From NCBI RefSeq assembly GCF_900091435.1, contig NZ_FMCS01000001.1, positions 557,512-621,511 on the forward strand: a stretch of 64,000 nt of DNA, given 5' to 3'. The first letter of the stretch is position 1; each line of letters starts with the position of its first letter. The notes beneath the pieces are model-generated. The model was given only the letters and a program-made list of their open reading frames with translations. It ran no database searches and was not told the origin of the DNA. The DNA comes from Micromonospora chaiyaphumensis. GTDB taxonomy: Bacteria > Actinomycetota > Actinomycetes > Mycobacteriales > Micromonosporaceae. Shown piece by piece: positions 32,681 to 40,640 of the stretch. Position numbers and translations under genes: made by a program.

Positions 32681-33259
32681 ATGGTCGACGGGGTGCTCTT
32701 CGTCTGCCACGCCAACATGTGCCGGTCCCCGATGGCGGAGTTCATCGCCCGCCGGCTGCTGCGCGACCTGCCGGTCGCGGTGACCAGCGCGGGCACCGAC
32801 GCTCTCGACGGGGCCGCCATGCACCCGTACGCGGTCGAGGTCGCCGCCGGGACCGGCGCGGACCCACGGGCGTTCCGCACCCGCCGGCTCCGACCGGAGC
32901 ACCTGACCCGGTCCGCCCTGGTGCTGACCGCGACCCGGCGGCAGCGCTCGGTCTGCACGGCGATGACCCCGGCCGCGCTGCCCCGGACCTTCACGCTCCG
33001 CCAGTTCGCCCGGCTGGCCTCCGCCGCCACGGCCGAGGCGGCGGAGGCGACCGGGCCGACCGGCACGGGCGCGGGGTCCCCGTTGCGGGCCGCCGTCGCG
33101 GCGGCCGCCCGCGCCCGGGGGCGGCTGCAACCCGCCACCGGAGACGCGGACGACCTGCGCGACCCGATCGGCGGCTCGCCCGCCGACTTCCGGCGCTGCG
33201 CCGAGGAGATCGAGCGTTCGATCCGACCGGTGCTCGCGCTCATCGGGACAGCCGGGTGA
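32681..33259 (+). CDS. low-molecular-weight protein tyrosine phosphatase (Wzb-like)
   Basis: ATG 32681 has GAGAGGGG about 5 bases upstream. The P-loop FVCHANMCRSPMAEF (C-x5-R-S) at the N-terminus and DPIGGSPADF at the C-terminus give the catalytic Cys, Arg and general-acid Asp of LMW-PTPs. At 192 residues it is longer than usual (about 150), through an Ala-rich insert near residues 115-150. Wzb-type enzymes dephosphorylate BY-kinases and so control polysaccharide chain length. The gene converges on such a kinase, with their 3' ends overlapping by 20 bp. Confidence 0.88.
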   Translation: MVDGVLFVCHANMCRSPMAEFIARRLLRDLPVAVTSAGTDALDGAAMHPYAVEVAAGTGADPRAFRTRRLRPEHLTRSALVLTATRRQRSVCTAMTPAALPRTFTLRQFARLASAATAEAAEATGPTGTGAGSPLRAAVAAAARARGRLQPATGDADDLRDPIGGSPADFRRCAEEIERSIRPVLALIGTAG

Positions 33260-34694
33260 GTTCCTGGGTGTGGTCGCCCACGGGCGCCTTCTCCCCACGC
33301 CGGGCAACCCCGGCCCGGTCGGTGGGCACCGACGGCCCGGCGGCCGGCACGACCACCTTGTACGCCTCGTACTGGTAGGCGTCCGCCTTGGCCACCTTGG
33401 CCATGTTGAGCACGCAACCGAGCAGGCGCACCGAGACCGAGTGCAGGGCGTGGGCCGCGGCGGCCACCTGGCTGCGCGAGGTCCGGCCCTGCTGGGTGAC
33501 CAGCAGCGCGCCGTCGGCCTGCACGGCGACCACCACACCGTCGGTGACCGCGAGCAGCGGCGCGGTGTCGATGACCACGATGTCGGCCGACTCGCGCAGC
33601 GCCACCAGCAGGTCCGCCATGGCCTTCGAGCCGAGCAGCTCGCTGGGGTTGGGCGGGGTGGCGCCGCTGGGCAGCACCAGCAGCGACTTGTCGCCCCACC
33701 GCTGCACCACGTCGCCGACCTGGACGTCGCCGACCAGCACGTCGGTGAGCCCCACTCCGCCGTCCAGGCCGAGGTAGTCGGCGACCTTGGGACGGCGCAG
33801 GTCGGCGTCGATGAGCAGCACCCGCCAGCCCGCCTCGGCCAGGGCGATGGCCGTGTTGCAGGCCATCGTGGTCTTCCCCTCGCCCTGGAGCGCGCTGGTG
33901 ACCGCGATGACCCGGGCGGGCTCGTGCACGTCGACGAAGCGCAGGTTGGTGCGGAGCTTGCGGACCGCCTCGGCGCGCGGCGAGTTGGCCGCCTCGCCGA
34001 CGATCAGCGGGGCCGCCTTCGCCCCGGACTCGAACGGGATCTCGCCCAGCAGCGGGCTGCCGGTGACCCGCTGGAGCGCGGCCGCGTCGCGCATCCGGAC
34101 GTCGGCCAGGCCGCGCAGCACGGCCAGCCCCGCACCGAGCAGCAGCCCCAGCAGGCCGCCGATGACCAGGTTCCGCACCGGCTGCGGCGAGACCGGGCTG
34201 GAGGTCACCCGGGGACCGCTGACCACCTCGAGCTTGATGGGCGGCGCCTTGCCGTCCGGCGGCGTCTCCACCTTCTGCACCAGCTCGATGAACTTGGCCG
34301 AGAGCGTCTCGGTGGTCTTCAGCGCCCGCGTCTGGTCGGTGTCGGTGACGGTCGCCTTCAGCAGCACCGTGCCGGCCTCGGTCGAGGTGGTGATCCGGTG
34401 CTGGACCTGGTCGGCGGTGAGCCCGAGCGGGGCCTCGGCGACGACGCTCTGCGCCAGCCGGTCGCTGGTGAGCAGGTCACCGTAGGACTTCACCCGCTGC
34501 TGGAGGAAGAGGCTGCCCTGGTAGGCGTCGGTGACGCCCTGGCTCGGCGTGGTGACGAAGAAGGTCACCGAGGCCTCGTAACGGGGCGCCGTCCGGATCG
34601 TCACGAGAGCGGCGGCGCCGACGGCGATCATCACCGTGACCAGCACGATCCACCAGTGGCGCCGGACCAGGCGCAGGTAGCCGAGAACGTCCAT
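33240..34694 (-). CDS. BY-type tyrosine autokinase / polysaccharide co-polymerase (Wzz-Wzc fusion)
   Basis: Residues 1-200 form a Wzz domain with two TMs (WWIVLVTVMIAVGAAALV and NLVIGGLLGLLLGAGLAVL). The cytoplasmic kinase has Walker A SALQGEGKTT, A' LLIDADLRRPK and Walker B DIVVIDTAP. A short tyrosine cluster DAYQYEAYK follows near the C-terminus. The enzyme autophosphorylates and gates exopolysaccharide export. ATG 34694 is preceded by AGGGGGAG. The upstream region of about 300 bp is unusually AT-rich. The neighbouring phosphatase is its likely counterpart. Confidence 0.9.
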   Translation of the reverse strand: MDVLGYLRLVRRHWWIVLVTVMIAVGAAALVTIRTAPRYEASVTFFVTTPSQGVTDAYQGSLFLQQRVKSYGDLLTSDRLAQSVVAEAPLGLTADQVQHRITTSTEAGTVLLKATVTDTDQTRALKTTETLSAKFIELVQKVETPPDGKAPPIKLEVVSGPRVTSSPVSPQPVRNLVIGGLLGLLLGAGLAVLRGLADVRMRDAAALQRVTGSPLLGEIPFESGAKAAPLIVGEAANSPRAEAVRKLRTNLRFVDVHEPARVIAVTSALQGEGKTTMACNTAIALAEAGWRVLLIDADLRRPKVADYLGLDGGVGLTDVLVGDVQVGDVVQRWGDKSLLVLPSGATPPNPSELLGSKAMADLLVALRESADIVVIDTAPLLAVTDGVVVAVQADGALLVTQQGRTSRSQVAAAAHALHSVSVRLLGCVLNMAKVAKADAYQYEAYKVVVPAAGPSVPTDRAGVARRGEKAPVGDHTQELTRLSR

Positions 34695-35005
34695 CACGCT
34701 CCCCCTCGCGACACGCCGGTCTGCCGATGAAACTGCACGAAAGCCCCCTAAAAACCCCAGTACGCGTGCCAGGATCAAACGCCTATACATCACGCTAAGT
34801 GACTCGACGAATCTAAACGATCAGAACCGCACAGAAGGTCTAAATCCTTCCATTTCAGAACACATATCCGGGCGGCCCACCCTGTTAACGCCGGACCCGG
34901 CCGTCTGGTGCGGGCGGGCGGGCGGCCGGATAGGGTCGGAACCGGTGTGCCGGGAAGTCTGGTCGGCGAGGACTCCGCCGACCCTGCTCCCGGAACGGAC
35001 ACCGC
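34695..35005. promoter_or_regulatory. AT-rich divergent control region of the EPS kinase and nhaA
   Basis: No gene is seen in these 311 bp. About 34740-34870 is far richer in A/T than its surroundings, containing CTAAAAACC, CCTATACATC and CTAAATCCTTCC. On the minus strand it could form a long leader for the kinase gene, with a small hairpin GAAGG/CCTTC at about 34828-34844. TAGGGT at 34931-34936 is a plausible -10 for nhaA on the plus strand. Confidence 0.5.
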
Positions 35006-36307
35006 ATGACCGACCGCCGCCCGCCGTCCCCCCGCCTGCTCTCCCGCCGGTCCTGGCCCGAGGCCCGGTTCCTGGCCGACGTGCTGCGCGCCGAGACCGT
35101 CGGCGGCGGGCTGCTCCTGCTCGGCGCGCTGATCGCCCTGCTCTGGGCCAACTCACCCTGGCGGGCCGCGTACGCCGACCTGGGCGACGTGGTGCCGTGG
35201 CCGGGCGGCGCCGCCGTGCACCTCGACCTGAGCCTGGCCGCCTGGGCCTCCGACGGCCTGCTGGCGATCTTCTTCTTCGTGGCCGGCCTGGAGCTCAAGC
35301 GGGAGTTCGTGGCCGGCGACCTGCGCGACCCGCGCCGGGCGGCGCTGCCGGTGGTGGCGGCGCTGGGCGGCATGGTCGTGCCGGCGCTGGTCTACGTCAC
35401 GGTGACGCTTTCCGCCGGCGGGGAGGGGCTGCGCGGCTGGGCGATCCCCACCGCCACCGACATCGCCTTCGCGCTCGCCGTGCTGGCCGTGGTCAGCTCA
35501 CACCTGCCGCAGGGGCTGCGCGCCTTCCTGCTCACGCTCGCGGTGGTCGACGACCTCTTCGCGATCGTCATCATCGCGGTCTTCTACACCGGCGACCTGC
35601 ACCCGCTTCCGCTGCTGGGCGCGGTGCTGCCGATCGCCGCCTTCGCCCTGCTGGTGCGCCGCCGGCACACCTGGTGGTGGGCGCTGCTCCCGCTCGCGGC
35701 GACCGCCTGGGCGCTCGTGCACGCGTCCGGCGTGCACGCCACGGTGGCCGGGGTGCTGCTCGGCTTCACGGTGCCGGTACGCCCGGCCGCAGGCGGAGGG
35801 CCCGGGCTCGCCGAGCGGCTGGAACACCGGTGGCGGCCGGTCTCGGCGGGCCTCGCGGTGCCGGTCTTCGCGTTCTTCGCCGCCGGGGTGTCCCTGGTCG
35901 ACGTCGACCCGGGTGCGGTCCTCCGCGACCCCGTGGTGCTCGGGGTGGCCGCCGGGCTCGTGCTCGGCAAGGCGGTCGGGGTGTTCGGCTCGACGTTCCT
36001 GCTGGCCCGGTTCACCCGGGCCGAGCTCGACGAGGAGATCACCTGGGCGGACCTGGCGGGGCTGGCCCTGCTGGCCGGCATCGGCTTCACCGTGTCGCTG
36101 CTCATCGGCGAGCTGGCGTTCGGGCCGGGCAGCCCCGAGGACGAGCGGGTGAAGGCGGCCGTGCTGCTGGGCTCGCTGGTCTCCGCCGGGCTGGCCTCGA
36201 CGGTGCTGATCCGGCGCAACCGGGTCTACCGGCGGATCAGCGAACGGGAGAGCCGGGACGCCGACGGTGACGGCATCCCGGACGTCTACCAGGAGCGGCG
36301 GGCCTAG
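35006..36307 (+). CDS. nhaA: Na+/H+ antiporter NhaA
   Basis: The 433-residue transporter has about eleven hydrophobic helices. It shows the NhaA landmarks [48 protein letters not shown] and [19 protein letters not shown], including the paired Asp of the ion site, then TPVRPAAG-like loops and a hydrophilic tail ([15 protein letters not shown]). It exports Na+ for H+ at alkaline pH. ATG 35006 lacks a strong ribosome site. A hairpin directly follows the stop. Confidence 0.93.
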   Translation: MTDRRPPSPRLLSRRSWPEARFLADVLRAETVGGGLLLLGALIALLWANSPWRAAYADLGDVVPWPGGAAVHLDLSLAAWASDGLLAIFFFVAGLELKREFVAGDLRDPRRAALPVVAALGGMVVPALVYVTVTLSAGGEGLRGWAIPTATDIAFALAVLAVVSSHLPQGLRAFLLTLAVVDDLFAIVIIAVFYTGDLHPLPLLGAVLPIAAFALLVRRRHTWWWALLPLAATAWALVHASGVHATVAGVLLGFTVPVRPAAGGGPGLAERLEHRWRPVSAGLAVPVFAFFAAGVSLVDVDPGAVLRDPVVLGVAAGLVLGKAVGVFGSTFLLARFTRAELDEEITWADLAGLALLAGIGFTVSLLIGELAFGPGSPEDERVKAAVLLGSLVSAGLASTVLIRRNRVYRRISERESRDADGDGIPDVYQERRA

Positions 36308-36329
36308 CCGGCGCGGCTCCCGCGCCGGC
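36307..36329 (+). terminator. hairpin after nhaA
   Basis: GCCGGCGCGG (36307-36316) and CCGCGCCGGC (36320-36329) form a perfect 10-bp stem that begins at the last base of the stop codon. A second stem, GGCCGCC/GGCGGCC, follows at 36328-36345. Confidence 0.55.
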
Positions 36330-36357
36330 CGCCCGCTGGCGGCCGGCGCGTGGCGGT

Positions 36358-36558
36358 TCAGCGGCGGCGGTCGGCCGGGCGTTCCTCGTGCTCCTCGGTC
36401 TCCTCCAGCGCGTCGGCGTACGGCTCGGTGAGGTCGTCGCCCGGAACCGCGATCTCCTCGATCCGGTCCTGCTCGTCGGGGCGCCCGCCGGCCGGCGGCT
36501 CGGGCGCGGTGGCGTCCCCGGCGAAGCCGTACTCGTTGGGCTCGTCGTGCCTGCTCAT
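36358..36558 (-). CDS. small acidic protein, unknown
   Basis: ATG 36558 follows GGGAGG at 7 bases, supporting a real gene. The 66 residues are strongly acidic and probably disordered (SRHDEPNEYGFAGD, then RIEEIAVPGDDLTEPYADAL and EETEEHEE), ending RPADRRR. There is no domain, TM or signal. It converges on nhaA and precedes nothing on its own strand. No family is recognised. Confidence 0.6.
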   Translation of the reverse strand: MSRHDEPNEYGFAGDATAPEPPAGGRPDEQDRIEEIAVPGDDLTEPYADALEETEEHEERPADRRR

Positions 36559-36673
36559 GCGCGGACCTCCCGGTCGTCCGGTTTCCTCTCCTGGCTCACG
36601 CTAGGCGGTGGTCGGCACCCGCCGTGGCGTCGCCCGGATGTGCATACCCCGCGGACGCCGTCCTCGATCATCC

Positions 36674-36715
36674 CCGGCCGGTTCCGCCGCCGGCACGTGC
36701 GCCGGAACCGGCCGG
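36674..36715 (-). terminator. 13-bp hairpin after the GDT1-like gene
   Basis: CCGGCCGGTTCCG (36674-36686) pairs with CGGAACCGGCCGG (36703-36715), 5 bp past the stop of the minus-strand transporter gene. Confidence 0.55.
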
Positions 36716-36720
36716 CGGGC

Positions 36721-37308
36721 TCAGCTCAGCTCGGCGATCGCCTCGAAGACGAGCCACAGACCCGAGATGGCGAAGAGCACGGCGGCGCCGTACCGGATGG
36801 CCTTCTCCGGCAGGTGCCGGCCGAGCAGGCGGCCCACCAGGATCGCCAGGGCGTCGGCGGCGACCATGCCGAGGGTGGAGCCGAGCCAGGTGCCGAACCA
36901 GCCGTACTTGGTGGCCAGGGTGATGGTGGCGAGCATGGTCTTGTCGCCGAGTTCGGCCAGGAAGAACGCCACACCGACCGCCACGATCGCGTTGCGGCTG
37001 CTCTTCTCGGCCTTGCGCTTCTCCTCCTCGGTCAGCTTGTCGCCGCGCAGCGTCCAGGCGCCGAAGCCGAGGAACGCCAGGCCGGCGATGAGCGAGATCC
37101 AGCCGGTGGGCAGCGCCGCGTGGAGGCCGTAACCGATGGCGACCGAGGCCAGGTGCACGATCGCGGTGGCGACGGTGATGCCGATGAGCACCGGCAGCGG
37201 CCGGAAGCGGGTGGCGAACGTCAGGGCCATGAGCTGGGACTTGTCGCCCAGCTCGGCGACGAAGATGACGCCGAAGCTGACCACCAGCGCGACGAGGAAA
37301 CCGTCCAT
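36721..37308 (-). CDS. TMEM165/GDT1 (UPF0016) Mn2+/Ca2+ exporter
   Basis: This 195-residue membrane protein has six helices in two inverted halves, each with the family signature E-x-G-D-K-(S/T): FVAELGDKSQLMAL and FLAELGDKTMLATI. A charged cytoplasmic loop (EEEKRKAEKSSR) lies between the halves. Bacterial members (MneA/MntX-like) export manganese. ATG 37308 follows GGGAAGG. A yybP-ykoY-type Mn2+ riboswitch lies directly upstream, so expression should rise when Mn2+ is high. Confidence 0.92.
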   Translation of the reverse strand: MDGFLVALVVSFGVIFVAELGDKSQLMALTFATRFRPLPVLIGITVATAIVHLASVAIGYGLHAALPTGWISLIAGLAFLGFGAWTLRGDKLTEEEKRKAEKSSRNAIVAVGVAFFLAELGDKTMLATITLATKYGWFGTWLGSTLGMVAADALAILVGRLLGRHLPEKAIRYGAAVLFAISGLWLVFEAIAELS

Positions 37309-37309
37309 G

Positions 37310-37475
37310 TGAACCTTCCCGATCAGGCCGGGAGGAGGTACGGGGGCGCCCTCGACCCGGCTGCGACAGCCTGAGTCGAAGGTCTCGCCCGCCCCGGGTG
37401 ACCGGGGCCGCGTGGCCGGATGCGGAACGCACCAGTATGTCGACCACGACATTGGGGGCTACTCCCCTTCGCGCC
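37310..37475 (-). promoter_or_regulatory. yybP-ykoY-type manganese riboswitch with SD-sequestering hairpin
   Basis: On the minus strand the leader carries both conserved yybP-ykoY loops: GAAGGGGAGTAGC (about 37470-37458) and GGGCGAGACCTTCGACTC (about 37391-37374), separated by GC-rich helices and followed by GGCTGTCGCAGCC. Near the gene, TCCCG (37333-37329) can pair with CGGGA (37321-37317), masking the ribosome site GGAAGG. This could be a translational switch that opens on Mn2+ binding. The motif match and the GDT1-family gene agree well; the expression platform is inferred. Confidence 0.75.
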
Positions 37476-37535
37476 GCCCAGCGTAGCCGATCATCACCGG
37501 ACGGGCCGCCGCGGGTGAACAGGGTCACCGGCGCG

Positions 37536-38501
37536 TCAGTCGGCCCGGGCCAGGCTGACCCCGAACAGCCCGTCCGGGTCGGTCCAGAACGCCTGCCGGG
37601 CGAACCCGGCCGCGGCCAGTTCCCGGCCGATCCCTTCCGGCCGGAACTTGGCCGAGACCTCGGTGCGCAGGTCCTCCCCGGCGGCGAACCGGACGTCCAG
37701 ATTGAGCACGCGCACCCGGACCGGGCGCTCGGCCCGCAGCCGCATCTCGATCCACTCGTGCTCCGGGTCCCAGACCGCCACGTGCCGGAACGCCGCCGGG
37801 TCGAAGTCCGCCCCCAGCTCGCGGTTGATGACCCGGAGCACGTTGCGGTTGAACTCGGCGGTCACGCCGGCCGCGTCGTCGTAGGCGGGGACGAGCACCG
37901 CGGGGTCCTTCACCAGGTCGGTGCCGACCAGCAACCAGTCGCCGGCCTCCAGCGCCGCGCGCATCGCGGTGAGGAACTCGGCCCGCTCCACCGGCAGCAG
38001 GTTGCCGATGGTCCCGCCGAGGAACAGCACCAGCCGCCGGCCGCCGGTGGGCAGCCGGTCCAGGTGGCGGGTGAAGTCGCCGACGATGCCACGCACCCGC
38101 AGCCCCGGGTACGCGGCGGCGATCTCCGCGGTGGACCCGCGCAGCGCGCTCACCGAGACGTCCAGCGGCACGAAGCTGCCCAGATCGCCGTGGCGGGTGA
38201 ACGCGTCCAGCAGCAGGCGGGTCTTCTCCGACGAGCCGGAGCCCAGCTCGATGAGGGTCTTGGCGCCGGTCAGCGCGGCGATCTCGTCGGCGTGTGCGGC
38301 CAGCACCGCCCGCTCGGCCCGGGTCGGGTAGTACTCCGGCAGCCGGGTGATCTCCTCGAACAGCTCGCTGCCCCGGGCGTCGTAGAACCACTTCGGTGGC
38401 AGCCACTTCGGCGTCGCGGCCAGGCCGACCCGGACGTCCTCCCGCAGGCCGCGGTCGAGGTCCTGCTCCTCCAGGTGGATCTCCAGTGGCTCCGCGCTCA
38501 T
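37536..38501 (-). CDS. egtD: L-histidine N-alpha-methyltransferase EgtD
   Basis: The 321-residue SAM enzyme opens with KWLPPKWFYDARGSELFEEIT and has IELGSGSSEKTRLLL (SAM motif I), FLGGTIGNLLP and AEFNRNVLRVINRELGADF, all diagnostic of EgtD. It trimethylates histidine to hercynine, the first step of ergothioneine synthesis. ATG 38501 has GGAAGGA 7 bases upstream. It is the last gene of the egtA-B-C-D run, 41 bp after egtC. No egtE follows. Confidence 0.96.
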   Translation of the reverse strand: MSAEPLEIHLEEQDLDRGLREDVRVGLAATPKWLPPKWFYDARGSELFEEITRLPEYYPTRAERAVLAAHADEIAALTGAKTLIELGSGSSEKTRLLLDAFTRHGDLGSFVPLDVSVSALRGSTAEIAAAYPGLRVRGIVGDFTRHLDRLPTGGRRLVLFLGGTIGNLLPVERAEFLTAMRAALEAGDWLLVGTDLVKDPAVLVPAYDDAAGVTAEFNRNVLRVINRELGADFDPAAFRHVAVWDPEHEWIEMRLRAERPVRVRVLNLDVRFAAGEDLRTEVSAKFRPEGIGRELAAAGFARQAFWTDPDGLFGVSLARAD

Positions 38502-38542
38502 CAGCAGTCCTTCCTGTTCCTACCGGTGTGGGAAAAGGGGTG

Positions 38543-39289
38543 TCAGGCGACCGTCAACTCCCGGGTGTCCAGCCCGCCGGCGGTGGCCACCACCAGCCGG
38601 CCGTCCGGCACCGGCCGCCAGCCGGGGTCGTCGTCGAAGGGCTCCGAGGCCAGGAGCACCGAATCCGGGGTACGGCGCACCGACAGCGCGTGCCCCGCCA
38701 CGCTGGCCGCCACCGTGGCGCCGTCGGTGAGCAGCAGGTTCAGCCGCGACCCCGGGGCGGCGGCGGATACCGCCGCGACGGTCTCGGCGAGCGCGTCACC
38801 GGGCTCGGCGCCGGCCCGCAGCCGGTGCCGGACCAGCGCCCAGAGCAGCGCCGAGTCGGTCGGCACCTCGAGGGTGACCAGGTCACGGACCGGCAGCCCG
38901 GCGGCGAGCGGCACCAGGCTGTCCGGCCAGCCGCGGACCACCCCGTTGTGGCTGAACAGCCAGCGCCCCTCGGCGAACGGCGCGGCGGCCGTCTCGTGCA
39001 GTGGCATGCCGACCGTGGCGGAGCGGACGGCGGCCAGCACCGCGCCCGCGACCGTCACACCGGCCAGGTCCGGCAGGGTGGTGTCGCTCCACATCGGCTG
39101 CGCCCGCCGGTAGCGGACCGGGTCGCCGTCGCCCGGGTACCAGCCGACCCCGAAGCCGTCGGCGTTGATCGTGCCGCCGCCCCGCATGTCGCGGGGCGCC
39201 CAGGACTGCCGCAGCAGCCCGTACGGCGGGTCGAAGAGCAGGCTGCGCAGGCTGACCGGCGGACCGAGGTACGCCAGGTGGCGGCACAT
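38543..39289 (-). CDS. egtC: gamma-glutamyl hercynylcysteine S-oxide hydrolase EgtC
   Basis: The class II glutamine-amidotransferase fold starts with catalytic Cys2 in MCRHLAYLGPP. The INADGFGVGWYP, FSHNGVVRGW and VPTDSALLWALV segments shape the glutaminase-like pocket. EgtC removes the gamma-glutamyl group from the EgtB sulfoxide product. It has 248 residues; ATG 39289 starts 16 bp after the egtB stop. Removal of Met must expose the Cys, consistent with this start. Confidence 0.95.
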   Translation of the reverse strand: MCRHLAYLGPPVSLRSLLFDPPYGLLRQSWAPRDMRGGGTINADGFGVGWYPGDGDPVRYRRAQPMWSDTTLPDLAGVTVAGAVLAAVRSATVGMPLHETAAAPFAEGRWLFSHNGVVRGWPDSLVPLAAGLPVRDLVTLEVPTDSALLWALVRHRLRAGAEPGDALAETVAAVSAAAPGSRLNLLLTDGATVAASVAGHALSVRRTPDSVLLASEPFDDDPGWRPVPDGRLVVATAGGLDTRELTVA

Positions 39290-39305
39290 CAGTCGGCACC
39301 ACCCG

Positions 39306-40640
39306 TCACGCCGCCTCCCCCGGGCGGGCGTCGCGGGCGCAGCGGAAGCCGCTGAAGATCTGCCGCCGGATCGGGTAGTCCCAGTTGCGGAAGGTGCCCC
39401 GGCAGGCCGACCGGTCGGTGCCGAAGGAGCCGCCGCGCAGCACCCGGTAGTCGTCGCCGAAGAAGACCTCCGAGTATTCCCGGTACGGGAACGCCACGAA
39501 GCCCGGGTGACCCCGGAAGGTGGACGAGGTCCACTCCCAGACGTCACCGATGAGCTGGTGCACGCCGAGCGGGGAGGCGCCCTCCGGGTACGCGCCCACC
39601 GGCGCCGGCCACAGGTGCCGCTGCCCGAGGTTGGCGTGCGTGCCCACCGGGTCCGCGTCGCCCCACGGGTAGCGGCGGGACCGGCCGGTCGCCGGGTCCC
39701 AGCGGGCGGCCTTCTCCCACTCCGCCTCGGTGGGCAGCCGCTTGCCGGCCCAGGCCGCGTAGGCCTCCGCCTCGTGGAAGCAGACGTGCACCACCGGCTC
39801 GTCGTCGCGCACCGGCGACCAGCGGCCGAACCGGCGGTACGCCCACCCGTCCCCGTCGCGCCGCCAGTGCATGGGGGCGCTCAGCCCGGCCTCGACCCGG
39901 TGCCGCCAGCCGGCCCCGCTCCACCAGCGCGGCTCGTCGTAGCCGCCGTCGGCGATGAAGGCGCGGTACTGCCCGTTGGTGACCGGCGCCGCGTCGATGG
40001 CGTACGCGGGCAGGTCGACCGTGTGCGCGGGGCGCTCGTTGTCCAGCGCCCACGGGTCGGTCGAGGTGCCCATGGTGAACGGACCGGCCGGCACCAGCAC
40101 CTCGCCGCCGACCCGGGCGCGCGGCTCGGGCGGTGGCGGCGCGTCGAGCACCGGGCCACCGGAGCGCAACTGGTGGGTGGCGAGCATGGTCTCGTCGTGC
40201 TGCTGCTCGTGCTGGACGATCATGCCGAACGCGAAGCCGTCCTCGACCAGCTTCCGGTCGGTGAACCGGATCCCGTCCAGCAGGTCGTACACCTTGTCCC
40301 GGACGGTGCGCACGTACGCCCGCGCCTCGGCCGGCGGCAGCAGCGGGAGGGCCGGCCGGTCCCTGCGGGGCTGCTTGAACGCGTCGTACAGGTCGTCGAT
40401 GTCGCGGCGCACCGGCTCGCGCCCGCCGACGTCGCGGACCAGCCAGAGCTCCTCCTGGTTGCCGACGTGCGCCAGGTCCCAGACCAGCGGGGACATCAGC
40501 GTCGAGTGCTGGCGCACCAGGTCGTCGTCGTCCACCGCGTCGGTGAGCAGCGCGGTGCGGGCGCGGGTGCGCTCCAGTTCGGCCGCGATCCGGCTGCGCA
40601 ACTGCTCGCCCTCCGTGGCCGGCCGCTCGGTCGTGGTCAC
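39306..40640 (-). CDS. egtB: ergothioneine sulfoxide synthase EgtB
   Basis: The 444-residue non-haem iron enzyme has an N-terminal DinB-like domain with HVGNQEELWL and the iron ligands in VQHEQQHDETML, and a C-terminal formylglycine-generating-like domain (FTMGTSTDPWALDNERPAH, RLPTEAEWEKAARW, GDVWEWTSSTF, RVLRGGSF). It couples hercynine to gamma-Glu-Cys using O2. GTG 40640 overlaps the egtA stop as GTGA, so the two are translationally coupled. Confidence 0.96.
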   Translation of the reverse strand: MTTTERPATEGEQLRSRIAAELERTRARTALLTDAVDDDDLVRQHSTLMSPLVWDLAHVGNQEELWLVRDVGGREPVRRDIDDLYDAFKQPRRDRPALPLLPPAEARAYVRTVRDKVYDLLDGIRFTDRKLVEDGFAFGMIVQHEQQHDETMLATHQLRSGGPVLDAPPPPEPRARVGGEVLVPAGPFTMGTSTDPWALDNERPAHTVDLPAYAIDAAPVTNGQYRAFIADGGYDEPRWWSGAGWRHRVEAGLSAPMHWRRDGDGWAYRRFGRWSPVRDDEPVVHVCFHEAEAYAAWAGKRLPTEAEWEKAARWDPATGRSRRYPWGDADPVGTHANLGQRHLWPAPVGAYPEGASPLGVHQLIGDVWEWTSSTFRGHPGFVAFPYREYSEVFFGDDYRVLRGGSFGTDRSACRGTFRNWDYPIRRQIFSGFRCARDARPGEAA

